A stretch of 64,000 nucleotides of DNA from contig CM051459.1 of the NCBI GenBank assembly GCA_028095005.1, positions 317,380,513 through 317,444,512 of the forward strand. Reading direction: 5' to 3'. Each line of letters opens with the position of its first letter. Positions within the stretch are counted from its first letter, which is position 1. The notes under the pieces were generated by a model that made no database searches, was not told where the DNA came from, and saw nothing but the letters and a program-made list of their open reading frames with translations. Positions 9,346 to 21,096 of the stretch are shown here, piece by piece. This stretch comes from Rhynchospora pubera (Eukaryota > Streptophyta > Magnoliopsida > Poales > Cyperaceae). The translations under genes and the position numbers were made by a program.

Positions 9346-12300
9346 TTACTTTATATTTGATATTATAACAACTGTCAATTGTGCAAAAAAATAAAAGTGG
9401 GCTGAAGGAATACATGCGGTTTTAATTTTAAATATTTGCTAAATGTACGGTGCCTCCAGTGAACTGGTTCAAATAGAATTGTTTTAATTTTATTTCGAAA
9501 TGAATTGCTTCAATCAGTATTATAAATAAAGATGCGTGGGAGTCAGATTTTACACAGTTAAATTTGACCAGACACGGGAACCCTGCGATATTATGTGGTA
9601 TGATGATTTTCAAAGTTTATGGAACGCTACTTCTACATATCTTGGTGTGGCGGGTACGATACAAGAAACAAATAACCCGTTTCATCAGAATACTTTTTAT
9701 TTTCTGCGCATAACTTTATTTCTATTTTCTTCATTGTTTCGACTTCCGAGCACTCTATCCCTTACTCTGCTTAAAAAAAATATCATCGCCTCTCCTCCAA
9801 GACCCCACCCCTTATTCCGCTCCAATCTCCGTTCGTGCTCTCCTCCCACTGATGTTTTTCATCGTGTTTTGCAGTAGGTTTGGGGAACCGATTTTCCCTA
9901 CAAGAAGGCCATGTGTTTTTCATCGCCTTTGTGTTGGCCGTCTCATTATAGACTTCCTTTGTGAGTTCTGATTCTCAAAACTTTTTAATTTTTATCAATT
10001 TAAATGAAGAATTGTTTCTGGATTTCATGTATTTTTTTTCCCAGCCCACATGAGTAAACACAGATTTAAGTATTTTATTTGAATGATTTTTGGACGTAGT
10101 CAAGACTCAAGAGTATGCCACATAAAGATGCCTTTTGAAATTCAAATTATCTTATTTTTAGAAGTTTGGTGTTTTGCAAATTACAGCTATAAGCCTGTAA
10201 CTAATATTAGGATGATTGGCGCTTCATTGGTTATTTGGATTGCCATGTGATTTCCTCTTCCTTGATGAAGTCTCTGAGTATTTCGATTTCGTTATAACCT
10301 TCGATGATTTCTTCTGTCAACGATTCTCTCTGATTATTTTTTATTATTGTCGGTTAGGGATTTCTCTCTTATCTCCTGTGTTTTATTTAAAATATTTTAA
10401 AAAATTTAGCATTACAACCATCAAATTCTTTACCAATATGAGCGTATTTTCCAACTAATGCGGGGCATATTTTTATAGATATGTGTAAATGTGTAAATTT
10501 TATGAAATTTAATGGCGCAACACATTTAGATAAGAAGAAAGGAGGTGGCGAGAATACCTACTGGTTTCACAAAAAAAAAATAAAAAAAATAAAGAACTTT
10601 ATTCCCCAAATTAGGCCAGTAAATTTTTTCTAAAGTTTCTTTCAAATATTAGGTCGTTTATTAACTGTAGCCTAGACAAAATCTTTTATCCGTTACTTAC
10701 CAAGAGAAATGAGAGGGTGACGTTTGATTAGGTATCCATTTATTTGTATGTGAGAGAAATGTGTAATTAATTTATTAGTATTAATTTAATTTTTCATTAA
10801 TTGGTGTCTAATTTTTTTATGTTTATGCGCCATTTAATGTAATGAAGGATTTGGCATTCTATAACGGTTCCAGTCTGTATATCTGATATAAATCCATAAA
10901 TATTAATTTTTGAGATCCCCATTACATGTTGTGCAGGATTTCATTGCAATAAATTTTTATTAAACATATTTAAATTTGTAATTAATACTGAGTGCTAGCA
11001 GTTTTTTTTTCATTTTGTGTATATATAGATTATCATTAGAGAACACTTTGTATTACTTTGAGGTATTTTTTGTTCAATCCTTTTTTTCTGATAAAAATTA
11101 TAATTACAATACATGCCATAAATTTTTATTTTATTTTTTAATTTGTAGGTTATAATGTCTTCATGCTATACTGAGAATAATTGTGGGTACACTGGTACAG
11201 ATTCTTTGGCAGGTACATGCAATATTTTTCATCGAAATTGAATAATTGTTGTTAAAGTCAACTGTTATATATTATCTTTTAGAGGTTTATACGGTTACTG
11301 TTCTGTGATTCCAAATGTCCCTTTGATTTTGTCCAATTGATAAATTAAATAAAGTGAAGGGCATAATTGACAAAAGTAAAAACTCATTTCTCCAATTGAA
11401 CATTGTCAAAATTTAGTCCATTTTTATATTATTAGAATGTTGTAGTTTGCCGTTCTTTTCTTTTGATATTTGCCCTTTAGAAAATTGCCAGTAGAATTGT
11501 TGATGTATCTATGATAAAGATCATGATATATTTACCATCATAGTTCGAACCTTTTTCTATATTTTGGACAACTTACAATCTCTGAATCTGGTACAGTTTT
11601 CTGATACATTCTATGGAAGGAAAAAGCAAATTTATATTCGAAAATGCCATTTTAATCAAGCAAATTTTCAAGTATCAACGCTATTTAACATGTATCAACT
11701 AAACATGATATATGCCAGTCTTTTGTGACTGAACCAAAAGGATGTGCCAACAAGAGCCTGCATGACTGCAACAACTATGCAAATGCAGAAGGTTTTGTTA
11801 GATTTGAACCAAAAGCTTTGTTTTGTCTGCATGGGTACTTCTTAATATGCAATTATGGTTCTATATGTCAAGTAGTCGGTATCTTAGCAGTTTTTGCATA
11901 TATAGACAATTTCTTTGCAGGTAGTCAGCTACAATTTTTTTTTGGAACATATAGATTTTCCTTTACTATTAATTTTGTGTCCCTGTGTATTTTTTGCTGT
12001 ACGCACTAGCTTTCATCATGTTAGGGACGGGAATTGCTTTTGACAACAACAATTTTGCTACATATAACACAATTATTTTCAAAATGACTAAACTGCCCCT
12101 TATCATGAATTAAAATTTTATCAAGCTTTTAAATTTAGGTGAAATAACGGGGAAATAACAGAAATAGCAGTATTCTGTGTCAAACCGCATGAACGTTACC
12201 GTCTTAATTGAGAAAATGACGTAACGCGTTATTTCAGTTATTTTGGCGAAATAACAAGCTGTTATTGCTACTATTGTTAAATTGTGTATTCAATATTGAA

Positions 12301-13208
12301 CTATTGTTAAATTGGTACAAACTGCTACTGCTACTCAATATTGGTACACTGCAGTATATTGAATTTGGTATGACTGTATGCTATTTGTATGGAGTATTGG
12401 AGATGTATAAACATATAAATTGATAGTTATAGAATTGATGTGTGTCAAACTTTGAAAAAAAAACACTACACCGTTATATCGCCGTTATAACATCGAAATA
12501 ACACCGAAATAACATGGAGATCTGGACCGTCATACCAAAAAAACCAAAATTTAAAAGCTTGGATTTTATCATATTGTTTTCTTTTAAAACTTGAAATCAT
12601 GAGGATAGTTTGGTCATTTAGACAAAAATCATGTTGCAAGCAGCAAAATTCCGGTTGTCGATAGCAATTCCCGTTAGGGCCCTATCTTCTCATCATGTTA
12701 CCAGAAATTAATTCATGCATTAAATTTATTGTGTGCTTTTTGCTTCTTAATTCCAGGCAATTATTTTTATACTTGAATGCTGGACTTCCAATTCTTACCA
12801 ATGGTAACGCTTTAAGTTACTTTGTTTCTCTTATTTGAGTCCCTTTAATTGGTTCTTTATTATTGTTATTACTATTATTATTATTATATTTTAAATTCAA
12901 TGTAGATTGATGCCGAAGTGCCATTGCAGCTCATTTATAAAGCTTATGCACTTACTTTTTACAGTTTATGTATAAAAGATAGATTTTGACTATTGTTTTT
13001 GTATTTGTAAGCTACACACATTTTGGAATTAATGGCAATGATAAGCTTACCCATGCTGCAAAGTTAGAAAAATGATCTTATAAAATTAAATATTAACTCT
13101 TTGATTTTCAAATCTATTCGGTTGGAATTAATGAAACTAAAATCTGAATGAAATAGCTGAAGGTTGATACAAACTCAATTGAATAAAAATATTTGAGGAA
13201 ATTTCCAT
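9346..13208 (+). other. Region left of a Helitron 3' end, with exon-like islands
   Basis: This 3.9-kb stretch ends in the Helitron terminus at 13209-13237, but I could not fix a matching 5' end. It holds exon-like islands bounded by splice-type signals. One is 11149-11212, between ttgtag and ggcag/gtaca, coding a Cys-containing segment that includes CGYTG. Another, about 11718-11836, codes a segment including GCANKSLHDC. A third open stretch runs from 9536 to 9877. I recognise no family. Captured, decayed host exons are the likeliest explanation; a broken resident gene is possible. 9346-9530 still matches the upstream duplication (4270-4560). Confidence 0.35.
12020..12681. mobile_element. 644-bp TIR element, gggaattgct family
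   Basis: The element 12029-12672 starts gggaattgct and ends agcaattccc. Flanks are gttagggac (12020-12028) and gttagggcc (12673-12681), a 9-bp duplication with one mismatch. Outer arms of about 110 bp are diverged inverted copies, each containing a tggtcattt/aaatgactaaact-type block and ending near aagcttttaaattt. No transposase is encoded. Confidence 0.7.
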
Positions 13209-13237
13209 ATCGAGCGAAGCTCGATGTACCCCTCTAG
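13209..13237 (+). mobile_element. Helitron 3' terminus
   Basis: A perfect 7-bp stem with a gaa loop (atcgagcgaagctcgat, 13209-13225) is followed by gtacccct and CTAG (13234-13237), then a host T. This is the standard Helitron 3' end. The terminus resembles that of the small Helitron at 9043-9345, which also has cgaag in its hairpin loop region. The 5' end (TC after a host A) lies somewhere to the left and was not identified. Confidence 0.65.
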
Positions 13238-14100
13238 TTTTGAATTAATACATGTGGTTTGTACCGAAGGAAGTGAGAAGTAATGGGAAGGTAAAAGTGG
13301 GCTGACCGCAGGAGCCTAAAGGTCGGCAACCCACACAAGATGAGCGAAGATATTAATTAAGGGATGATACTAGAATACTAGATACAAATTTTAAATAAGT
13401 TAATCTCCAAGCTTTATCTTCCAATTTGATGGATGGCTCAGCTCTTCAAACCTCCTTAATTACTTACTCTTTTATAAAAATTCTGGATTAATTAGATTCT
13501 TACACTATGCTTCACAACATCTTTTGAGAGGAAAGCAATTGAAGAAAAACAAAAGAAAATTAAATCTACATCTCAAGTGACAAAATCAGAAAATCTATTT
13601 ATTTGGATGTCTCGAAGTGAAGTTTTTTTTTTTCATTTTATAAAGTTGTGAATTAAGTAACTAACAAATGTTACTTGTTAAGTTAAAAAAAAAATGGTTT
13701 TCATCTTGGTCTATAAAAAACTATAAAAAACTCATTGAACGTCGATCGTGTACTTTCTTTTAAAAATTTCGATCGTTTTTTATTACAATCACAAGCTGAT
13801 TTATATTGGTTCTGAACAGTTCAATTTCTTCTAACTTGATGATATGAATTATGAAGTCTGCATACTGTTGTACGCTGGAAGATAAAGAAAAAAATTAAAG
13901 AAAGGAAAGCATGCACATGGTTTTCTTAGAAATTGATTTCTAATCGTAAGTAATTAATTACAATAGAAATTGTTTTTGTATCTATAAGTTAATCTAGAAA
14001 TTGTTTACTAGATACTATAACTAAGTTAATCTGCAATGAGTCCTCCTTAACAAAACAAACAGAATATTACAATACAACTTCCGCTACCTAATCGTACGTA
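13238..14100. other. Intergenic DNA and 3' flank of the second SKP1-like gene
   Basis: 13780-13960 matches 6590-6760, the 3' flank of the first SKP1-like gene (shared blocks gaacagttcaatttctt and gaaagaaaggaaagc-type text), which shows that the duplication includes downstream DNA. The rest is AT-rich with no supported gene. Confidence 0.55.
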
Positions 14101-14151
14101 ATTAATTACAACTTATCAATTCTGAATTTCTATTCTAAAATCTGAAATTCT

Positions 14152-14679
14152 TTATTCGCTCTCTTCGAAAGCCCATGGAGTCTGGCTGCGAATTTTTTCT
14201 TCCTCCTCAAGGCTGAGGTCGTTTTGGATGTGGAAAGTCTTGCGTATCTGCTCGGGAGATTTCCCTTTTATTAAGTTGGCGGCGGTTTGGATAGTGAGGT
14301 CAAGCAGCCCGCTAACATTGAGGTAGTTGGCTGCCAAGATGAGATCACAAAGCGTATAGACGTCGACATTCATGAAGGCCTTGTCCCACTCCTCGAGATC
14401 CTTATTGGCCTTCGCTGCAGCCGGTGCAGAGGAGCTCCCCTTCTCTGCCGTCTCAGCTGCTGCCTTTTCTGCTGCGGCGACATGCTCCTTGCAGTACTCA
14501 ATCACCATTGAAAGGATATCGGATGTAACGTTGGGTAGTGGGATGTTGGTTATGACGCAGTCGTCTTCCAGCATGTTGCGGATCGTGGTGCACTCTCTCG
14601 CCACCTTCTCCGTCACCATGAACTCTTCTCCGTCGGAGCTCATCAGTGTGATCATGTTCTCAGTGCTACTCCTTGCCAT
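14152..14679 (-). CDS. SKP1-like protein (175 aa)
   Basis: This is the paralogue of the gene at 7532-6873. The role by family is an SCF ubiquitin-ligase adaptor between CUL1 and F-box proteins. Residues 1-67 are the BTB/POZ-like half (ITLMSSDGEEFMV, then IPLPNVTSDILSMVIEYC). A short Ala/Ser-rich linker (about 68-93) follows. Residues 94-175 are the F-box-binding half (LCDLILAANYLNV, LLDLTIQTAANLIKGKSPEQIR, final WAF). The C terminus is WAFEESE, extending beyond the usual WAFE. Relative to common plant SKP1 sequence, the block after QIR reads KTFHIQNDLSLEEEE rather than the TFNIKNDFTPEEEE kept by the other copy, so this copy looks more diverged. The frame is intact, intronless, and flanked by duplicated DNA on both sides (13780-13960 and 14800-14940). 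Confidence 0.93.
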   Translation of the reverse strand: MARSSTENMITLMSSDGEEFMVTEKVARECTTIRNMLEDDCVITNIPLPNVTSDILSMVIEYCKEHVAAAEKAAAETAEKGSSSAPAAAKANKDLEEWDKAFMNVDVYTLCDLILAANYLNVSGLLDLTIQTAANLIKGKSPEQIRKTFHIQNDLSLEEEEKIRSQTPWAFEESE

Positions 14680-14785
14680 CTCTTTCTTTGACAGAAGGGT
14701 CTATCGAAAGGATTGAATTTGAGGAAGACAGATGGGAAGAGATATGAGACTTTGGAGGGATGAAGTTGCGAGCCGGAAGCACTGA

Positions 14786-14793
14786 TATAAATA
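14786..14793 (-). promoter_or_regulatory. Possible TATA element of the second SKP1-like gene
   Basis: The minus strand reads cctatttatatc here, about 107-114 bases upstream of the start codon at 14679. The position relative to the shared caagccac/gaagcac block corresponds to that of the first SKP1-like gene. The motif tatttata is an acceptable but not strong TATA box. Confidence 0.35.
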
Positions 14794-15032
14794 GGAAAGA
14801 AAGTAGGGACAGTACTAATAATAATGGAAACTTCCCAAAATAATAATAACAGTAATGGTCGTCCTTATTTGCTCAAAAATAAAATAAAATTAGGAAAGTC
14901 GCAGATCAAATCTGAACGGGCCGGAAAAAAATTGGTCGGATTTAATATTCTAAACTGTTTGATCCAAGGGCCACAGATACCGGAGTGGAAAGGAGCTAAA
15001 AAAATTCATTTTTTTTTTGGTAGGTAGGAAAC

Positions 15033-15142
15033 ATAAATCATATTTTGGTACGGTGCGCATGACGTACATCTTCCGAAAACAGCTAATATAAATCATATTT
15101 TGGTACGGTGCGCATGACGTACATCTTCCGAAAACAGCTAAT
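15033..15142. repeat. Perfect 55-bp tandem duplication
   Basis: Two adjacent copies begin at 15033 and 15088 with ataaatcatattttggtacg and end with gaaaacagctaat. They appear identical. Directly after, a second direct repeat (catatatagatgtttcctag) recurs at about 15149 and 15210. Confidence 0.85.
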
Positions 15143-15516
15143 TAAGTTCATATATAGATGTTTCCTAGAATTTGTACATCTTCCGTATCTTTTTGTGCTT
15201 GGTCCCGTTACATATATAGATGTTTCCTAGAATTTGTACTTGATAGAGTTTCTAAAAATTAGTTAGCGTCCAAAATAGATATCTATATTTATTTTTCGGC
15301 CAAAATGGAAGATTTATTTAGTTTATATGAATTTATAGATGCTTCAAATTTATAGGATAATTGTGAGATAAATAAGTGAGGCTGGGAGCTCCGGAGCTGC
15401 TGAGGAAAATGTCGACTCGGTCGGTAATAGGGAGCCGTTATCAGCTAACGGAGAAGAGAACGAATTATTTAAGAAAGAGACTGCTGCAAACGGAGCCCAT
15501 GATATCAAAACAAACG

Positions 15517-15916
15517 TTGTTACTAGACTTGTCAAATGTTTAATACGAAAGCAGAAACGGTCATTTCTGTTTCTATCCCGTTTCGGTAACGGAATGAAAA
15601 TATTGTTTTATTTTCGTTTCGTTTCATTTAGTCAAACGAAATAGATTTTTATTTCGTTTAACTTTTGTCTTTCATTTTCTACTGATTTCAGCCAATTTCC
15701 ATCTATTTCCGTGTTTCGTTTAACGTTCCGTTTATTTTCTTCATTTATGTTTCCGTCTCATTTTTAGAAATAAAACTGATTTTCTATTTCATTTAATGTT
15801 CTGTTTAGACAGAACTGAACAAAAACATTCAAAACGGCACGAATTGACAGGTATACTTGTTTCTGAAAGGAGAAAACGTTCAAAACGACACGAATTGACA
15901 GGTATAACTTGTTACT
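15517..15916. mobile_element. hAT-like element rich in cgtttcgttt motifs
   Basis: An 8-bp direct repeat, ttgttact, flanks the region (15517-15524 and 15909-15916). The ends are diverged inverted sequences, agacttgtcaaatg on the left and gaattgacaggtata on the right. The interior is crowded with gtttcgtttc-type repeats and their complements. Near the right end a 55-60-bp segment is duplicated (from about 15826 and 15877). The 8-bp duplication and subterminal repeats fit hAT. No transposase is present. Confidence 0.6.
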
Positions 15917-15997
15917 GAAAGGAGCACAGCACTGGAGTTGACACGTGTCTGAAGGGTCAACAATTGAATCAGAAAGAAGACAAAAGCTCGAGCTGAG

Positions 15998-16620
15998 TTT
16001 TTTTTTTTTTTTAGAAATACTAGATAGTAGCTATCTAGTTTAAACTAACTAAAAAAGGAAAAATAAAGGAAATTAACAAAATCTTAAGCAGTCCCTAGCA
16101 CAATCCTGGATATCCTGTAGAATGAGTTGTGAAGAGTGAGCGCTGTTCCTAAAAATTCGCGAGTTTCTCTCTTTCCACAAACACCAGGCAGCGCAAGTAA
16201 GGTAAACTATAGCTCAGTCCTTTTGAGGGGTTGTCAATGAGTGAAGTGTCTGTTGAAATGTTGAACAACAATCTTCAAGCGTTACCGGTAAAGGAATCAC
16301 CCTTAGACTGTGGAGTCGCTGCCATATCTCTTGTGCAAACCTGCAATGGAAGAAAAGGTGCATTGGTGTTTCAAGTACCTGTGAGGAGCATAGTGAGCAA
16401 CCAACGTTAGTGATGATGCAGTTCCATCTAAGTAGGCGATCTTGAGTCGAAAGGCGATTGTGAAACCAAAAATAACAGAACAATTGAATTGAAGGAGCGA
16501 CTTTGAAATTCCAAACCGTTGGTAGGTGTGTAGCGATTTTTCCACTGGTTACCAATAAATGATAAGTTGAGGCTGTATTAAATCTACCTCTAGGGTCCCA
16601 CTTCCAATGTACAAATCACT
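15998..16620 (-). mobile_element. L1-type LINE 3' fragment
   Basis: In minus orientation the segment ends in a poly(A) tail (plus-strand poly(T), about 15998-16013). The minus-strand frame 16555-16214 has the zinc-binding domain found at the end of plant LINE reverse transcriptases: FCYFWFHNRLSTQDRL, then CSLC with ETPMHLFFHC and IW. Further towards the tail the minus strand encodes an ERERNSRIFR-type motif in another frame. The copy is 5'-truncated and no clear target duplication was found. Confidence 0.75.
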
Positions 16621-17052
16621 TGTGTTATTCAATTGAACATTCTAAACTTTTGTAATGGATAAAGGATATCTAGGTTTCTCATGCGATATCTGAGATCTGA
16701 AAACTAATTTGATATCGTATTATCAATTTTCTTAGTATTTTTCCTGTTTTATCTCATGTATTTTTGAATTCTGGCAAGGCTCAATTGCCAAATTATGTTA
16801 ATTTCATCATTTATTATCTAATTTCATGTGTTCTATGCATTGTTTGGGAATTTATCTGTTAATTGGCTTCAATTTGGGAAAACCCCAATTAGTTGGTCTG
16901 ACAAGCATCGCTGTCGACTGAGGGATTACTGGTTCAAGTTAATTGTGTTGTAGTTGAGTTAAATTTCTTGCCAAGGTAGTGACAATAATCAAACTTGTAA
17001 TTAAAATACAGGTCACGTATAATAACACTACTAAACTTGCGTACATGTGCGA

Positions 17053-17486
17053 TTTATGCTTGAGAAAGTTTAATATGCATCATGTTGCATAGGACTTTCT
17101 ATGCACCACGGACTTTTTTGAGAATATTATTGTAAATTGACAAATCTAATTTAATCAATCTAATCTACATATTGAAATCTTATAGCAAACCAAATTTTAC
17201 AAATTTTAAGATTTTATTACTGTTTTTTTTTTCGAATTTTTTAAAACATGTTATTTTTGAAATGTTATACTATTAACAATATTCTAAAAAAGACATATTT
17301 TAAAAAATAAAAAAATAGTAATAAAATCTAAAAAAATTGTAAATTTTGGTTTGCTATGAGATTTCAATATGTAGATTAGATTAGTTAAATTAGATTTCTT
17401 AATTTACAAAAATATCTCTGAAAAAATTCGCGGCGCATAGAAAATTTTATGCACTACAGTACATATTAAACTTTCTCTATATGCTT
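17053..17486. mobile_element. 416-bp palindromic foldback element
   Basis: Arms of about 200 bp, beginning gagaaagtttaatatg on the left (17062) and ending catattaaactttctc on the right (17477), are inverted copies meeting near the middle. Flanks tttatgctt (17053-17061) and tatatgctt (17478-17486) form a 9-bp duplication with one mismatch, suggesting Mutator-type mobilisation. There is no coding content. Confidence 0.7.
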
Positions 17487-17675
17487 CAACATTCAATTTA
17501 TGCCGCCGAACAAATATATCCATTTCCTTCATCGTATTAATTGATATTAGAAATCAAGATTACGATCCAATTATCTAAATTTTTTGGGCTAAGTTTAAAC
17601 CGTTCAACATAATTACAAAAACCATATTTAAAGCCTTATATTGTAACGAAAATCCATATTGTTATGTTACATTTT

Positions 17676-17815
17676 GGCTTCGTTTGGATTCCATTTGGGA
17701 AGAAAGAAAGAAGAAATAAATTTATACTAAACAATTCATACTTTTCACAAAGTTACACACTTTCCAATACTTCTTCACTTCTTTCCTTCTTCCCACACCT
17801 TATCCAAACATAGCC
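17676..17815. mobile_element. Tourist-like MITE, copy 1
   Basis: The element has ends ggcttcgtttggat and atccaaacatagcc and an interior of gaagaaagaagaa and complementary ttcttcc runs, with a conserved middle (ttcacaaagttacacactt). Three related copies lie at 46098-46254, 52204-52360 and 52459-52616. The terminal form and 3-bp flanks fit PIF/Harbinger (Tourist) MITEs. Confidence 0.65.
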
Positions 17816-18032
17816 TTTCTTCGGAAAAAAAAAATAGTTTTTAAGCAGTTGCCCATCCTCTCATTGCAAAAATTTCAGAAATATACTTCGAATATTATAT
17901 ATTTTTTTTGAAGGTTGATCTGAAATCAACTGTTTTGTTATAAAAAAATTTGAAAATAAATTGTTCTCTCTATGATTCGAATCAAGGATAACTTAATTGA
18001 TGAAATAGAGCCAAAATCACTAAGGCGAATTG

Positions 18033-20171
18033 TTATAACAGTAGCTTAATTCTAAACCAATACTAATGAATAAGCATGATATGTTAGTCATTTAAGCATT
18101 CTGTCAAACACATAACAGTCATTCAAATGTTAACATATACAAATCCATTTAACACATGAGGTAATAGCCTATCTAGCCGCCCAACTATTTACATAGCCGT
18201 AAGAGAAGTGTGGGCTACTGATTTCACACAAAATAATGTGTTAAAATGGTCAATAATCTCGGCCTTCTCTCAGGCATTTCAACAAACACGTGGTGTTCAC
18301 GGTGAAACATGATTAGACATAGCCATTAATGCGAGAAGAAGATGGTAAAACTTTACAACTGCATAGTGTGAACTTGTAGAAGCCGAAATCGGTTGTAAAT
18401 AGCATGTGTAAATTATGGGAGTTTGGTAGATGAAAACCTTAGCTATAAATAGAGGTGCATGGTTCATCAAGTTCTCAAACCAATTCAAAATCACAAATAA
18501 ACGAGTTCAGAGAGTTTGGGAGAGCGAGAAGGAGCTTGGGCAGGAGCGGACTATAGCAGGAAGGGCGTACGGTGTCTCCCCGAGGAGTTCGTCGTTAAGG
18601 TAGGGGCCGTCCCGACCTTTGTTGTTTCATTCTCTTCCTTTTGAATTTCAATCCCATTTGATTGTTTTGATCCAAAACAACATTAAGCAATAACTTATAA
18701 TCAGTTAGAATAGATATGGAAATATAGTTGTATATGTTTTACCATGAAAATGAAAACATGTTGTTGACTGTTAAAAACGTGGGCTGTTGTTCGGAGAAGA
18801 AAGAGCAGCGAATATTATAAGTATAAATAGTAATTGTTTCAACATAAATCACTATAAAGTCAAATAGTCCATTTGGTCGGCCTTGAGAAGTTGAGGTGCT
18901 GTTGCATGTATTCTCAAGTTCGAATCCCACTCATGAAACTCATTTTTTTGAAAATTCTGAAATTCCATTTTGATTTCCATGCATACTTTGAAATATCACA
19001 ACTCTTTCATTTTAACTCTGATTTTAGTAAATTTTGATTCGTTGGAAAGCTTATAAAAAGTTCTACAATCTTATTATAACTTTATGAGTTAATATATATT
19101 CAAAATATGTCATTTTGATTTTCTAAAATCAAAGGATGTAATGATGATATATTCATACAAATAATATTTCTTACTTTAAATATTCAATCTTTTTATTAGT
19201 AATCTATTTTGACTAAAACATATACATTAGAAAGTTTTCATAACCGTTACGATAATATTACTTAACCATTTATGAATAATATGAGACTAGTATGTTACAT
19301 TAAATACTTAAAGATTATATAACTAGTAATTTTATGCTATTTTCGTATGATTACAAATTGGTGATATATGGAATTTATTAAGGTGAAAGTATGTTTTATG
19401 GGGAAGTCAATAGAATTGATGATTAAAATTACACACGAGGAGAACTGATTATATTTAACCGGTACCTGGTTGGAGATTCCTTCGGAATTAGTAGTCCGTC
19501 AGACGTGGCGGAAGTCGGTTCCTTCAGGGTGTTAGAAGGAACGTATTTCCACTGTGGCAGGTGGAAATGCCACTCCATCGGTGTTGGGAGTGCGAAATGG
19601 TTCCTAACTGACGTAGTCTGTATCCATTCCAAAGTGTGGCCAAAGTATGTTGATGACGTTGGTTCCCCAAAATAAAATACTTTTTATGATGATTATTTTG
19701 ATATATTCCAAAGGAAGTACACATTTTATTGTGTTGACAAGTAGTTGAATTTTGATGCATTTCATTAAGTTGATTTATTAAATTATATAATCTTTGAATT
19801 TATCTCAGATTGACTTCCAGAGGTTGGAAGTCGAGATTGTTCCTACTGAGTTGAAAATTATACTCACCCCCATTTTTAATCCACAGAGACAGTGTCGGAG
19901 TAAGATTATTTGCTAATAGCTGGAGCCGCTGCGTGGAGTTAATTTAGAAGTTATTTAATTTTTAATTATGAGTAGTTTAAGATTATTTATTAGATATTAT
20001 CAGAAAGTTTGTTATTTTAGTATGTTTTCCGCTGCGAGATTATAAACTCGTTTAGGGTCGGATGGACCTGATTTTGTATTTGAGATTTTATTATTTTAAT
20101 GATGCTCAATTTATGATTGCTGTTAAGTTGTGTACATTCTGAGAAAAAAAAATGCTCTCTCGGGTGTGACA
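18033..20171 (+). mobile_element. Probable solo LTR, about 2.1 kb
   Basis: The block begins TGTTATAACAG at 18033 and ends GGGTGTGACA at 20171, with flanking cgaat and tgaat (four of five bases match, as for a 5-bp duplication). It holds a strong promoter-like TATA box (ctataaatagagg, TATAAATA at 18444-18451) followed by a leader-like sequence, as expected of a U3/R junction. No gag-pol lies on either side, so a solo LTR is likeliest. The left boundary is less sure than the right one. Short reading frames inside (for example 19429-19760, minus) have no recognisable domain. Confidence 0.5.
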
Positions 20172-21095
20172 TGAATAACCCAGCGAATATTATACTTTTT
20201 GAGGTAAATTGTTTCACGATCCTATCGTACTTCCTGACCGCACTTTTTTATGCTTGATACTGTTGGTTGAAGGTTTTAAAAAAAAAAACTTAAATTTGAC
20301 ACACTATAGAAATTGAGGAAAAAATTAAGAAGTGCTTTAGCTCTCTCATCATATTTAAGATGGTTCAATTTCGGCCTACGGTCCTTATTATGGATTCAAA
20401 AAGAAAAAAGGTTCAATTTCTTGATATTTTGTAGAGAATGTTATGCTTATTTTTTTAGAAAATAGTGCATATTTTATTTGGAAAATTCGGTAATTAATAT
20501 TACATGCAATATATAGATAGGTAATGTTTACGCTCTCTTTAAATATAACAATGAAGAGGAACCAGTAATAAGTAATAACACACAATAGATGCGCATTAAG
20601 CTGAGAGATCTAATAGAGCTGGAATTTTTGTCCAGAAAAGGGACTATTTAGCATAATTGACAGCATATTACAAAAGATAACCTCTAAAAACACAGATGGT
20701 TATTGGTTAGTAAACAATATGCACAAACGAAGTAACGAACCCTTCTTAATTAATTATTAATTAATCTCTTAAAGAATGTACATCCTCAAACTGTCAAATT
20801 CTCAATTATTACTCACCGCTACTGCATTTATCTATTTACTTATATGTATAACAAGATGATTAAGAAAGTCAAAAGAATGTTTACTATTGCAATATATTTT
20901 TTAACAAAATACCTATCAATTAAGTGGTAGAATTCGTCAAAAACTTAATTAACAGATCGATTGAGGGGTAATTTAGTCAAAAGTAGTGTTGGAATAGCAA
21001 ATGCTGTTGTCATCACTCATCAGCAATTCCCTCCGTCAGCCGGTCCGGTCGAACCCAACCGCCGGTTTTTAAATTAGTTCCGAGTTAACCCTAGA
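20172..21095. other. AT-rich intergenic DNA
   Basis: No gene or clear repeat was supported. A gcaattccc motif near 21017 resembles the end of the gggaattgct MITE family but lacks a partner end. Confidence 0.4.
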
Positions 21096-21096
21096 C

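Noticed and set aside
14287..14716. Plus-strand frames opposite the second SKP1-like gene
   Set aside because: Antisense shadows, with no domain of their own.
18890..18945. Possible SINE or tRNA with caagttcgaatccc (B-box-like)
   Set aside because: No convincing A box, no tail and no target duplication; it lies within the probable solo LTR.
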